This document shows positions 37,301 to 48,909 of a DNA stretch of 64,000 nt, in pieces. The position numbers and the translations under genes were made by a program. Every line of letters starts with the position of its first letter. Position 1 is the first letter of the stretch. Below the pieces are notes generated by a model that made no database searches, had not been told where the DNA came from, and saw only the letters and a program-made list of their open reading frames with translations. The DNA is taken from NCBI GenBank assembly GCA_934168325.1, contig CAKPNG010000001.1, positions 1 to 64,000 of the forward strand. Direction: 5' to 3'. The DNA is from an uncultured Bacilli bacterium. GTDB lineage: Bacteria; Bacillota_I; Bacilli_A; RFN20; CAG-826.

Positions 37301-40300
37301 GCTAAAGCAATTATGGAATTAACAAGCCAAGAAAAGGTTTATGAAAAAGCTTATCATAGTGCTTTGGATGCTTATAATTTAGCTCGAAATAATTTGAAAC
37401 TTTATTGCGGTATTGATTATGAAAATTTTAATGAATATGTGCTGACTACTGATTTAATTAGAGATAGGTCAAAAACCTATTACATAAAAAATTCAGATGG
37501 CACTTACTCCTATGCTTTTACTGAAGAAAATATTAATAATGAGTTTGAATATAAGTTAGACCCAAATATTAAATATTATGAAAAAGTTAATGCAAAGCAT
37601 TATATAAAAACTAACGATGTCCGCCCGCAGATAAATAAACAATATTTCTATATTGCAGAAGATGTATTTTCTACTTCGGCTTTAGAAGCAATTAGTGAAA
37701 ACATTTATGATACTACTCTCGATTTAAGTGCGGGCGACGGTAAAAAATATTATAAAGCAACGCCCACGGACTTAATTCAAAAATTTGAAACGGGCACTGA
37801 TTATTATCGTTATACTGAAACTTATAAAAAAATTAATTAGGCGGATATGATATATAATCAATATTATTATGAAAAAGACGAAAATGGTAATTTTATTGAA
37901 TATTATCATCGAGCAATTTTTAGGCCTGGTATTCATACTTACTACGAAAAAATAGTCAGCTATCAAAAAGTTAATACAACAATAGCTCCTGAAAATGACG
38001 TAAAATACTATACAAAGCAAATTGTCAATGGATAGACTACTTTCATACTTGCTAATTTGACTACTTTTATTGACGGTCGCAATTATTATGAAGAAAGTGA
38101 GATTGCGAAATACCGCCAAATTATTGTTGATAAAGTTTCAGATAAAAACACTTATTATCTTTATGATGAAACAACTAATACTTATAAAGAATTAATTCGG
38201 TCTGAATCTATGAAGCGGGCGGACTATTATGAACGCTTATTTACTGATACAATTAAATCTTATATTGCGGAAGTCGGTGTTTATGATTATAATGTTAAAG
38301 CTAATTTAGCTCTATGGACGCAAGCAAAAAATGATTTAGATAATAAGCAAAAAGAATTTGATAATTTTGGCGAGCGTTTAAAAGAAATTACAGCTCAAAA
38401 AGAAACCCTTGACCAAAAATTTTATGAGAAATATTCACGCTTTATTCAAGAAGGGTCTTGGATTGATGAGAATTATGTAGATGATACATTATACTATCTT
38501 GACGCGGTTTCTGTAGCTCACGATAGTGCCTTCCCGCAAACAACCTATAACATTAGCGTTGTGGAATTAAGTGAATTAGAGGGATTTGAACCTTTCTTGT
38601 TTAATGTGGGCGATAAAACTTACATTGAAGATACTGAATTTTTTGGTTGGCAAGAAGATGGTATAACTCCTTATAAAGAGGAAGTAGTAATTTCCGCTGT
38701 AAGCTGGAATTTAGATGATCCTACACAAAATTCAATTACTGTTCAAAACTTTAAGACTCAATGGGAAGATCTATTTCAAAGAATTACCGCTACAACTCAA
38801 TCTCTACAATACCATACAGGTGATTACTCCAGAGCCAGTAATTCTTTTAATACTAATGGCACGCTTGATAGGGAGACTTTACAAAATACTTTTTTTGAAA
38901 ACTCGTTTGTAATTGAAAATGCTAAAAATCAATCTGTCGTCATTGATGAACGAGGAATTACAATTACTGATTTAGCAAAAGCTTCAAATATTTTATAGCT
39001 GAATAGTAGTGGTTTAGCAATAAGCAATGATGGCGGAGTTAATTGGACTTTAGGTATTACAGCAAATGGAATCAATGCTTCTGCAATTACAACCGGTTAT
39101 CTTAATACTCAAGAAGTTATCATTGGTGATAAAATTAATCCTACTTTCCGTTGGGACAAAGAGGGCATTAATGCTTATGCTCATAGCGGAGCCTATTTTA
39201 ATGCGAATAAATTTGTAAGATTCGATTAGTTTGGTCTTTATGGAATTAATAACGCGGGCAATGAAGGTTTTAATCCACTCGTTGAAAGTGAAGAATGGGT
39301 TATTGATACTGATAAAATCGCAAGATATTTAAAGCCAGTCATTGGTGAAGAAAAAATTTAGGCTGTCGCTGATTTCTCTTTAACTTGGGAAGGATTACAA
39401 TTTAAATCACAAGAACGCGATGCAAGCTATATTTCAATTAGCTCTAAAAATGATTTTTAGGTAATTTCGCAAGCTCAAGAACGAATTAAAATTGGTGAAT
39501 TAGAAAATAATCTTTTTGGATTGCGTTTAACAAATGAACAAGGATATACCACTTTAAAGACCACTGATAAAGGTGAGTTAATTTTAAGTGGTTACATGGA
39601 AATTAATCCAAGCTATTCCGATTATGTAATTCCTTATCAGTCAAGAGTCGTGTTGGGTAATCGCGGGCGGTATGAACCACGATATAGTGATACTGAATTT
39701 AGTTTAACTAATGATACGCAAAAACAAGAACATCCTTATTATAAATTAGTTGAGAGCGACGGATATTTTTATTATGTGGAAGTTGAAGATGCTGATTGGG
39801 GGGATGTGGAAAATCCTAATCCTTCTGAAATGGGCTTCTATGAACCTAATATAAAATATCAATTTAGTAAAATTTTTAGCGTTTTTAACTATGACGAAAA
39901 AGCCGAACCAGCTTTCCAAAGGCTGGATGAAGAAGATCCTATTTTATATATTACTGATGATGGATATTTATTTGCTCAAAATGCTGAAATATAGGGCCGT
40001 ATTGAAGCTACTGAAGGTTATTTAGGTAATTAGAATGTAATTATTAATAAAACAGGTATTTCTATTTACAAGTCTAATGATACTTTTAAATCTGACCCTG
40101 TTTTCTATATTGATGATAGTGGTAATGTAGTATTTAAAGGTAAATTAGAAGGTGCAACTGGTACTTTTTCTGGAGATTTAAAAGTTCTTAGATTAATTGT
40201 TGAGAAGAATCAAAATGAAATGGTGTTAAGTAGCACTAACACTTATGCTGAAATTACCCAACCTACTACATTGGAAAAAGCATATGGCTACTATTATGAG

Positions 40301-42241
40301 CCGAAAGCAGAAACTAGCTATACGGGTATAGGCCCTTATGAAACTACAAAAGATTTATCTCTTTTCTTAAAGCCTGAAAGTGGAGAAGATAATCGTGTTC
40401 TTAAAGATTATTGGTTCTTTGATAAAAAACCACTTTATCAAAAGGGATTTTATAGTTCTACGTTTTTTGATAGTAGCCAAAAATTAGGCTTCTTTATTGA
40501 CCCAGAAACGGGTGCTATTATTGCCAATCAAATTAGTTTAGGTTCAGCGAATTTAACAGAAAAACTTACACTTGGCGCTATTACCGGCACACCCGCTTAT
40601 ATTTATAATCCTGACAGTTATGAAAATAAGGTAATTGAAAGCGGGGCTTTAATAATTTATAATGATGGCAGAGCAACGTTTGGAGACACTTTGACGTTAA
40701 AAAAGGATTATGCTTAGTTTGGTTTAATTACCGTCGATGGAAAAAATTCTACTATATCTGGCATAAATCCTTATATAAATGGTATTAATGCCTGGACAAT
40801 TGGCGTTGATCGAGATTTAGGTGGATTTGGACGCTTTAATTAGCTGACGGCAAACGCATTAAATGTAGAAACTGCGGTATTTGATACTGCATCGGCTCGA
40901 CTTTCGGGCGGTATTAATGTCTTTAAAAACGGTGTTTTAATTGAATCGGTTTCTTTAATTGAAAACCGCCCAGGGCATTATTTAGTTAAGTGTAAAGATA
41001 GCACCGCTCTGACTAATGTAGCTTTAGATGATGTTGTATTTTTAACAAAAGAAAATATTAGTATATCTGAGCGTTATTCTAATGGAATGTATGGTACAAT
41101 TACTGATGTTTATTAGGATGAAAAATCTGGTTATTTTGAAGTTTTTTCTACTAATGCATTATCTGCACTTGATTTTGACTTTGCTTTAGTCTTAGGCAAA
41201 AAAACAAATACAAACAAATTAAAAGAATGGATTATTGGAGTCAATGCAACAGCTCGTGATATTGATGCTTTAGGATTGAGGAAAAATTCTATTAGTTTTA
41301 CTTCGGTTAAAAAAGAAGACGGAACTCTTAAATTTACTGATGAAGTTATTATTGGACAAATTCCTTTAAAAGTAATAGATCCTACGACTTATGCCACAAG
41401 TGAAGAAACAACTTCCGGTTTATATGCGACATCGGTATTTTTGACAGGAACTTTAACTACCCGCTATAATTCTGCTACTAATTAGAAATATGCAGGCATT
41501 AATACCTTAAGCTCAACACCATTTATGATTGAGCGAATGAGAGACAATGATACTAGTCCTATTGTCTTTTGGGCAGGCGCTGAAAGTACAAATTTTGAAG
41601 ATATTCAAAAAGCTCCGTTCCAAATTAGTTCTAATGGTTCTCTTTACGCAAGCCAAGGATATTTTACTGGGTCGATTATCACTGATACTACAATTGAAGC
41701 TTCGAAAATCATCGCCGCGACTATTTTTGGCCGGGAGGATGGAAAAGCTTTAACAATTCAGGATGCTGATATTGGTATAGATTTTAATGATAGTGAAGGC
41801 AAAACTATCTTTTAGGTTGCTCGTGACCACTTCTATATTAATGAGGAAGTTAATAAAATTAATATTCCATCTATACATTTAACTAATCCAGAGTTAGCTT
41901 TTAAAGAAAATAGCATTTATATAGATTCGAGTAATATTTATTTTGGCAATATTTTAGAAAAAGTAGCAGGCTCTCATACAGAAGATGAGTTAAAAAATAC
42001 TTTTTATTTAGAATCAGATAAATCTGATTATTTTAATTGGGCAATTAAATTTGATAATAAAGTGGATGAATTACAATTCACTTATCATAATTTAATTTTA
42101 GCAAAAATGGCGAAAGAAGGACTAACTACTACTGAAAATTTCTATGTTAATAAAAATGTTCATTATAGTGATAAAGCAATTTTAGCTTAGAGATTAAATA
42201 AAGATAAATCAGTTGTTGGTTATGACTTATTTATTGAGTAA
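34301..42241 (+). CDS. Giant tail-associated lysin/baseplate protein (Tal-like)
   Basis: 2646 aa in one frame once TAG is read as Gln; it is otherwise split into more than fifteen pieces. N-terminal hub-like domain after Dit, repeated Tyr-rich modules in the middle (several copies of a YYE/YYxK pattern), a coiled coil near residues 1330-1400 (KNDLDNKQKEFDNFGERLKE), then beta-rich prophage-tail-like segments (SVVIDERGITITD, ATGTFSGDLKV). No peptidoglycan hydrolase motif is obvious. Likely trimeric tail tip and host-contact protein. SD GGAGG, ends TAA. Confidence 0.85.
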
Positions 42242-42256
42242 AAGGAGTAATAGTTA

Positions 42257-44704
42257 ATGAAATTTGAAGTAAAACATATATACGATAGCACGGTGGCGGA
42301 TAAAAACGCCATCGTGGCTAACGCTTTACAATTTAATATAGTTGCTGGCTCTGATATAGAAACAACGCCATCAACTGCTAATACCTATAAATTTTATTAT
42401 GGAGAGTCTACAGAAACCGCAGAACCTTTTTTAATTACTAATTAGTTATCTACTAACTATTATTTTAAAAAAGATTAGTGGGAGAGTGAGAATACCTTAA
42501 CTTTAGAGAGCGGAAATAGATATTTTGACTGTGATAAATTAACTATTAAAGTATTTTTGCCTGCGACACAAGAACCACTTATTCTATCAACTGAACAAGA
42601 AAAAACACAAGAAGAAAATCTTTCTTTAAGGCCTGAATAGGCAAAACTTGTGGCTTGGGTGTCTCCTTTGGTTTTAGTTTAGAAAGAAGGAGACTTTGAA
42701 CGGCCCGCGAGCGTAGCTGAACTTGCTCAAAATTATGCTTTAAAATTAACCGCAATTAATTTAAGTATTAGTTCAACTAATTAGGAGTTTTCCCAATGGT
42801 CGCCAAAATTAATTAACTATCATTATTGGTTAAATTAGGCCACTGATCAATATATTGATATACCAATCGCACCTCTTGCTTTTCCTTTAGAAATTGGGCA
42901 TATAAATGAACAAAATATTTTAGATAATTTTTCTTTTAATTTTACGCTTACTTTAGGGAAAAAAGATTAGACAGATTAGATTACCTTGTTAAATTTAAAA
43001 GGTAGATATTTAATTGTAAATCAAGGGTACTTATTTTTATAGCCTGAAATAGCGGATAATAATACTTATAAAATCATATAGACGAGTGCTAATAATGGCG
43101 AAACTTTAATAGCTTCTCATATTCAAATATAGGAAGCTAAGTTTTCAGAATTAATGTCTGGTTTATCTGCGGGCCGTGAAGATTTATTTGATTATCATAT
43201 TTATTTAACAGTTGAGGATTCTGAGAAAGACTCGAAAGTTGCGGGAGTCCAAGATTTTCAATATTTGACAACATTAAATTTGATATTTAGGGAAAAACCT
43301 TTTTTTAAAGGTAGGTTTAAAAATACGGATTTAACATGGACCTTAGACAAAAATGATTTAACAAATTATTCCTGGCACGATTTAATGAGTCCTCAATAGA
43401 TTGTTGGTGATTATTTTTATAATGCGGGGGTTTCATTTAAATTTAATTTTGATAATGCAATGCCATAGTTATGCGGACAAAATTTGTAGAAATATGTCCT
43501 TTATGAGAGTGATGACCGCGGTATTCATTATTATAGACTATTGGAGCTTGATCCTAGCAAAGATAATTCAAATGAAGCTATTTATACTGTTATAAGACGT
43601 TCTGCCGCGGCGAATATTCGTTATGGAATTGGTATTATTACAATAGACAAAAAGGGCTATTTATTAGAAACACCATTTGATAATATTTTAAAAATTAATT
43701 TAACATTGCCAATTGGACGCATTTCAACGCCAATTGCACTTATTGATAATTGTATTGCTGATCAAATGGTTTTAAAACCACAGTTAAAAATTGTGGATTA
43801 TGGTGGTAATAACCAAAAGGATTCTAATATTAGCAAATTGCCAAGTTTAGCAGGCTATTTTGGTTAGCAAGTAAATTTATCTTGCACAATTGAATTTGAA
43901 TATAGTCAAAATAAAAAATTTTTAAATTCCAAAAAAGTTACACAAATTATTACTTTAACAGAAGGCCAATCTTATTAGTCAATTAACTGGTCTAATTTAT
44001 TTGATTAGAGCGGTTTGCCACTAGCTGATGAATCTGATTTATCTGCAACGCTTTATTTACGGGCAACACTGAGCTTTGTCTATGGTTGTCAAGATAACAT
44101 TGATTTACTTATTTGTGAAACCCCAATTTATACTCATTTTGGGTTAAAGCAATTGCCAACAGTGTCCTATTTAAAAAATTAGATTGGTATTAATACTCCG
44201 AACTTAGCTAATAATGAAGTAATTGGAATTACTTCAACAACAGATAAAGCATTAATTCGTTTGTTAAATGGAAGTGAGCATTACTCTTCTCTAAATATTA
44301 ATACTCGCAATTTACAAGAGTTTATAATTAATTGTGGAAGTTGGGATGATGCTGAATTTGGTTATACTAATTTTTAGGTCATTTCAAATTTATTGCAAGA
44401 TGGTTCACCGCAAATTATGAAATATGAAGCAGTTGAAGTTCCTGATATAAATGACACAACAGCAGTAGAAGCTTTTGAAGCCTTATGGAATTCATAGACT
44501 GACCTTTATGTTCGAGTTCAAGAATATGATGTTAATGGTAATTTAATTAACCGTGTAAATTATTCTAAAATTTATTTGAAAAAAGGCCATGACTGGAAAG
44601 AAGTATGTAAAGGTTTTACTACAATTTATAAAATTACAAATAACCTATCTTATGGATGGTTTTATGATAAATCCCATTCAAAATTTACAGTTGTATAGGA
44701 GTAA
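42257..44704 (+). CDS. Tail/baseplate protein, TAG-rich
   Basis: 815 aa with 21 TAG read as Gln, one of the highest densities here. The last sense TAG lies two codons before the TAA stop. SD AAAGGAG. Beta-rich with few charged helices (LLNLKGRYLIVNQGYLFLQ, NLTLPIGRISTPIALI). Probably a baseplate or receptor-binding structural protein from its position between Tal and the small fibre-like protein. No motif recognised. Confidence 0.75.
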
Positions 44705-44719
44705 AAGGAGGAATAAAAT

Positions 44720-45586
44720 ATGGCAGATTATCAAAGTAGCTATACTGGTTCCGTTATTGACGAAGCTATTAGCAGAGCCTTAACTTTAACAAAATTAGAT
44801 GGAACAGTATTAGAAAATTAGAATGAAACTTATGTTGTTGTGGCGTCTAAAAAGGATGGTAATTTTTCTTATCATCCGCTTAAGTTTAGTCAAATGCCAG
44901 TTTAGGTTGTCCCGAAAGAAGAAGGATCGACAATAACATTTCAATTATTTACTATAAACGGGCGAGGCCCAGAGGAAAACAATCCTGGAGCTTATGTTCT
45001 TGATGCGGGCCGTATTCCTTATGCCGAGACCTTGACTGATGACCTTACGTTAAGAACAAATTCTGTATATTGGCATTTAAAAGATGTTATAGGCCGTAGT
45101 AAAACTACAGAAACTAATTTAAGTAATCATATTGATAATAAACTCTTATTAAATGAATTGAATAAATTAGCGGAAAATGAGACAAAATTTTATCATATTG
45201 AGGGTAAAGTGTGTTATAAATGGAATGATAGTATTGATAATGCTGATGAACATATAGCAGATAAAACTATACATTTAGCTCAAACAGATAGAGACTTATT
45301 AGCTGCTTGCCAAATCCATTTAAATGACATAACTAAGACGGATAGTCCATTCCAATACCATTTAAGCGGAACTGACCGCACTTTTTTAACGAATCTTCAA
45401 TCTACTGGAACAAATAGTATTATTGCAATACAAAATCAACTTGAAACTAAAATTGATACTGCTTTTGAAATTGGTTCAGTTCCCACTAACCAAAAGAAAT
45501 TATGGATTGATACTGTTAATAATGTTTTAAAATATTATAACCCAACGAAAAAGGATTGGGTAATCGTTCCTGTAGCCTATTCGTAA
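44720..45586 (+). CDS. Tail fibre/receptor-binding candidate
   Basis: 288 aa with two TAG near the N-terminus (as Gln in VLENQ and MPVQV). SD AGGAGG. N-terminal beta module (QSSYTGSVIDEAISRALTL), a His/Asp-containing middle (DEHIADKTIHLAQTDRDLL), and a C-terminal tip-like module ending FEIGSVPTNQKKLWIDTVNN then KYYNPTKKDWV, as in many phage fibre or upper-baseplate proteins. Last gene of the long tail block; a strong promoter follows. Confidence 0.65.
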
Positions 45587-45587
45587 T

Positions 45588-45616
45588 TTGACTTTTTTAG
45601 AAATTTATGCTATAAT
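45588..45616 (+). promoter_or_regulatory. Internal late promoter
   Basis: TTGACT (45588-45593), 17 bp, TATAAT (45611-45616), directly after the tail fibre stop codon. Confidence 0.85.
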
Positions 45617-45655
45617 AAAATTATAAAAGAATAAAGAATAAAGGAGTTTAAATAA

Positions 45656-46039
45656 ATGAAAATTAATGATTTGCTACAATTAAGTGCGGTTTATCAAAGA
45701 ATTGACGCAGGAACGACTGAAATTCCTTTTAAAACAGCTTATAAATTTGTTCAATTAAAAGAAGCTATTGAAAAGCCTTTAACATTTTACCAAGAACAAA
45801 TGAATAAACTGATAGAGGAATATGCACAAAAAGATGAAAATGGTCATTACAAAATGACAGAAGATAGACGAGATGTTTTAATAGTTGAAGGAAAAGAGCA
45901 AGAATGCCATGAAAAAGTTATGGAGCTTGAGGCTTGTGATTTTACAATTCCTGATATTACTTTTTCGCTTGATGAACTTGCTACCCTTTCTGTAAGTCTT
46001 AGCGAAATGACTGCCTTAATGCCATTTATTCAAAAATAA
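45656..46039 (+). CDS. Small helical late protein, unknown
   Basis: 127 aa, SD AAAGGAG, no TAG. Helical throughout (YKFVQLKEAIEKPLTFYQEQ, KEQECHEKVMELEACDFTIP), Leu-rich end (LATLSVSLSEMTALMPFI). It resembles small phage proteins annotated as DUF1617-type near the tail or lysis region, a family guess made from general look. Own promoter and terminator. Confidence 0.6.
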   Translation: MKINDLLQLSAVYQRIDAGTTEIPFKTAYKFVQLKEAIEKPLTFYQEQMNKLIEEYAQKDENGHYKMTEDRRDVLIVEGKEQECHEKVMELEACDFTIPDITFSLDELATLSVSLSEMTALMPFIQK

Positions 46040-46062
46040 ATTTATATAAAAATGATAAAAAT

Positions 46063-46108
46063 TTAGGACTAGGGATTTTTAAAATAATCCTTAGTCCTTA
46101 TTTTTTTA
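46063..46108 (+). terminator. Terminator
   Basis: GGACTAGGGATT/AATCCTTAGTCC stem followed by TTATTTTTTT. Confidence 0.88.
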
Positions 46109-46157
46109 CTTAATTATGAGAAGGGAAAAAGAAAAAAAGTTCTTTTGAGGTGATTTT

Positions 46158-46490
46158 ATGACAAATATTCCATATAATTCAATGCCATCTTTTTAGGCAT
46201 AGCAATATTTCCCCACGCCATAGGGCAACGTTTATTTTATTAATAATTCATTAGAAATGGCAAATGTTCCTATGGGAAATAACTTATCTTTAGCAATTTG
46301 TATGAGTGAAGGAGTATTTTATATTAAAACATTACAAAATGGGACTCCAACTTTAATGGCATATTAGTTTAGTGCTTATGAACCAAAAAATGCAGTTCCG
46401 CAATCAACTACAAATTTTGAAGAACGACTTAAAAAAATTGAAGAAGCAGTTTTTCCTAAAAAACAAACATTAGGAGGTAAGTTAGAATGA
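46158..46490 (+). CDS. Small Pro/Asn-rich late protein
   Basis: 110 aa with four TAG, three of them in the first 25 codons. SD GAGGTGAT. Compositional start MTNIPYNSMPSFQAQQYFPT (as read), central strands (LSLAICMSEGVFYIKTL), and a C-terminal coiled-coil segment (FEERLKKIEEAVFPKK). Ends ATGA with the next gene. Function unknown; small coiled-coil proteins here may attach to virions. Confidence 0.65.
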
Positions 46491-46684
46491 TGAATATGAA
46501 TATGCCGATGCCTAATTTTCAAGGAGGCCCGCAAAATAATTTTAATCAACAACAGTTTATTATGGGACTTTCTCAATTAAATCAGCAAACTTTAAATGAA
46601 TTAATTTCACGAGCAAAACTATAGGGAATAAGTGAATAGGACATTTAGGCAGGCTTAAATTTTATTAATTAGTATAGAAGATAA
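46487..46684 (+). CDS. Tiny Met/Asn/Gln-rich protein
   Basis: 65 aa starting MMNMNMPMPNFQGG, with four TAG as Gln in the last 23 codons. Helical C-terminus (LNELISRAKLQGISEQDIQA). ATGA coupling with the upstream gene. The stop lies in a hairpin terminator. Function unknown. As a standard-code ORF it would lose its last third. Confidence 0.6.
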
Positions 46685-46704
46685 GTTTAACTTATCTTTT
46701 TATA
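46678..46704 (+). terminator. Terminator
   Basis: AAGATAAG-TTTAA-CTTATCTT then TTTATAT, overlapping the stop codon. Confidence 0.85.
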
Positions 46705-46734
46705 TATAAAATTTTTTAAAAAGGAGATGTTAAT

Positions 46735-47418
46735 ATGGGTGATTTATCTGTTGCTGATGCAATGGCATTAAGCAGAAGAGATGACGACTATGGTGGAGGT
46801 TGGTTTAATAATCCATTTATTTACCTCGTATGGATGTGGGTTATGCGTGCTTTTAATGGCGAGAATGGCGGAAATGCTTTAACTCAGGCGGAATTATTTG
46901 ATGGTCTTGGCCGTCAAGACATTTTAGGCAATCAAAGAGAAATACAGCAGGCTTTATGTGGCCTTGGCAAAGAAGTTGCAACTGGCTTTGGCAATACGAG
47001 ATATGATAATTTAAATAATACTTTTTCTTTGCAGTCCGACATTAATGCGGGCTTCGCTGGTGTAGAAAGAGGCCTGTGCGATAACCGTTTCGCTCAGCAA
47101 GAATGTTGCTGTGCTACACAACGAGCGATTGATGGCGTTCGTTCTGAAGCTTATAAAAATACTTGTGATATTACTACTGCAATTCATGCTGAAGGTGAAG
47201 CTACTCGTGCTTTAATTACCGAAAAAACGATGCAGGAACTCCGTGATAAATTGGCTGATCGTGATCGGGATTTACTTTATGCAAATTTCCAAAATTCCCA
47301 AAATATGCAAAATTCTTATTTAGTGGAAACATTACGTCCAATAGCTAAACCTGCGTATATTACTTGCAGCCCCTATCAGGCTTCGACTCCTACTTGTGCC
47401 GGCTGTCAAACCTACTGA
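46735..47418 (+). CDS. Cys-containing late structural-like protein, TAG-free
   Basis: 227 aa, SD AAGGAGATG, no TAG although Gln-rich (CAG and CAA used). N-terminal Trp/Gly-rich segment (DDDYGGGWFNNPFIYLVWMW), a Gly/Asn-rich middle (GLGKEVATGFGNTRYDNLNN), a triple cysteine (QQECCCATQRAIDGV), a helical part (ALITEKTMQELRDKLADRD), and a Cys-rich end (CSPYQASTPTCAGCQ). The codon profile matches capsid and tube genes, so I infer high expression. It could be a virion-associated protein; family not recognised. Confidence 0.65.
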   Translation: MGDLSVADAMALSRRDDDYGGGWFNNPFIYLVWMWVMRAFNGENGGNALTQAELFDGLGRQDILGNQREIQQALCGLGKEVATGFGNTRYDNLNNTFSLQSDINAGFAGVERGLCDNRFAQQECCCATQRAIDGVRSEAYKNTCDITTAIHAEGEATRALITEKTMQELRDKLADRDRDLLYANFQNSQNMQNSYLVETLRPIAKPAYITCSPYQASTPTCAGCQTY

Positions 47419-47448
47419 GTTATCGCTATTAAGGAGAGGTGATAACCT

Positions 47449-47859
47449 ATGTATAACACGACAAATACGACACAGCAGACTGTCGCGACTGATAGTTTAG
47501 TTAATTTAGGTTCTTCTACATTAAGTTGTTGTAAAATTGCTCATGATGCTGGTTCGTCTGATGTAGCAATTAAAGCTTCTGGAAATTATTTAGTTTTGGT
47601 AAATATGGATGTAATTACAGCTGGCACAACTGGTAATATTATAATGCAACTGTTTGGAAATAATAATTTAATTAGTGGCGCGCGTGCTACTGTTAATTCT
47701 GCAACAGCTAATGGTATTGAAAATATTAGTTTTCAAATGCCTATTACTGTATTACCTAATTGTTGTGCTATTCGAAATAATTTACCACTTGTTTTAACTA
47801 TAAAAAATTTAGGAGTAGATGCCACAGTATCTAATGTGTCATTTACTTTAATTCAATGA
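47449..47859 (+). CDS. Beta-rich, head-fibre/jelly-roll-like protein
   Basis: 136 aa with a near-perfect SD (AAGGAGAGGTGAT), no TAG. Almost all beta strands and turns with Thr/Asn/Val (NYLVLVNMDVITAGTTGNII, ISFQMPITVLPNC, LVLTIKNLGVDATVSNVSF), resembling C1q/TNF-like or jelly-roll decoration proteins. Ends in TGA overlapping the next ATG. Likely virion-exposed; inference from fold-like pattern. Confidence 0.6.
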   Translation: MYNTTNTTQQTVATDSLVNLGSSTLSCCKIAHDAGSSDVAIKASGNYLVLVNMDVITAGTTGNIIMQLFGNNNLISGARATVNSATANGIENISFQMPITVLPNCCAIRNNLPLVLTIKNLGVDATVSNVSFTLIQ

Positions 47860-48155
47860 GAGTAATTAAAGTTTTATCCAAGCAGATTGAGGAAGAACTA
47901 GAAGACTCAAACAAATATATTGACAGCGCTTTAACTTATAAAACTTAGTTTCCGAAATTGGCTGAAACCTATATTGAATTAGCTAATGAAGAAATTGGCC
48001 ATGCCGAACGACTTCATAAACAAGTAGTTAGCTTAATTAGTGAAATTCAAATAGAAACACCTAAATTTATGCAAGAACTTTGGGAAGAAAAACATATTGA
48101 ACTAATTACAAAAACAGCAGAGTTAAAAACAAAAATAGAATTATATAAAAAATAA
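47856..48155 (+). CDS. Helical protein with ferritin-like E-x-x-H motif
   Basis: 99 aa with one TAG (codon 31). Two long helices; the segment AETYIELANEEIGHAERLHK carries Glu-x-x-x-His spacing reminiscent of ferritin-like/rubrerythrin metal sites, but only one such half is visible, so this is weak. ATGA-coupled to the previous gene. Last plus-strand gene, ending at the convergent terminator. Confidence 0.6.
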
Positions 48156-48157
48156 AA

Positions 48158-48190
48158 AAGGCTGGGAGTATTTTTTACTCCCAGCTTTCT
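48158..48190. terminator. Bidirectional convergent terminator
   Basis: GCTGGGAGTA/TACTCCCAGC stem with T-rich tracts on both sides serves the plus-strand late operon and the minus-strand ruvC operon. The ruvC stop codon lies within the hairpin. Confidence 0.88.
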
Positions 48191-48909
48191 ATTTTATATA
48201 CCTTATTAAAAGTGTGCGAAGCATAATAACCAATACCTACGGCATCAGCTTCATCTTCTGATAAAGACACGTCATATTTATCTTTTGCTAATATTTGCAT
48301 AGCTCTTTTGCGATCTGTCCGCGTTTTACCTTTAATTCCACAATAATTCCGCCAAGTCGCTGTATGACAAATTTCATAAGGAATTTTTAATTGGTAAACA
48401 GTATTAATTAAAACCCCTTGAAGCCAAGCCAGTTTTTGAAAAACTATCACACCCATTTGACGATTTTCACTTTTATCCTAAAGCTATATTCCTTCAAAAG
48501 CAATTAAGTCAGGTGAGTAATTAATAATCATTGAGTTCAGCCAAACTCTAATTTGGTTAATGCGGTCATCGTCATCACCACCGCCGGCTTCAAATATACC
48601 ATATTTAACTAATTGTTCATTATCAAAAATAGCCCAGCCCGTTAAATGGCTTGCCTAATCTAATGCTAGTGTTCTTTTAACTCCTCTCGGCTTTGAAACA
48701 ATTTCTTTTGTCATTTGCTTTAACTAATTCTATTGACAAATTGGACAAAAACGTTTATCTCGCTATTTTTTCCAAGTAGAGTAAACTTTATGTCCTTCAT
48801 CGCACTCAAACACTAATTCACTATCTAAATTCTTATATTCTTGAGAAATTAATTTCCATTTGTCCTATGTCAAAGTTTCTTTAATTTGCTCAATTGTTAT
48901 TTTACTCAT
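48175..48909 (-). CDS. ruvC: RuvC-like Holliday junction resolvase with N-terminal Zn module
   Basis: 244 aa with seven TAG read as Gln. N-terminal 65 residues: a zinc-binding module (ECDEGH ... CPICQ). The RuvC/RNase H-like domain has LALDQASHLTGWAIF (catalytic Asp), FEGIQLQ (Glu) and SEDEADAVGIG (Asp pair). TAG lies in or beside the first two catalytic motifs, so product forms only where TAG is decoded. ATGA overlap with the dUTPase gene. Role: resolving branched DNA before packaging. Standard-code reading leaves only a C-terminal fragment. Confidence 0.88.
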
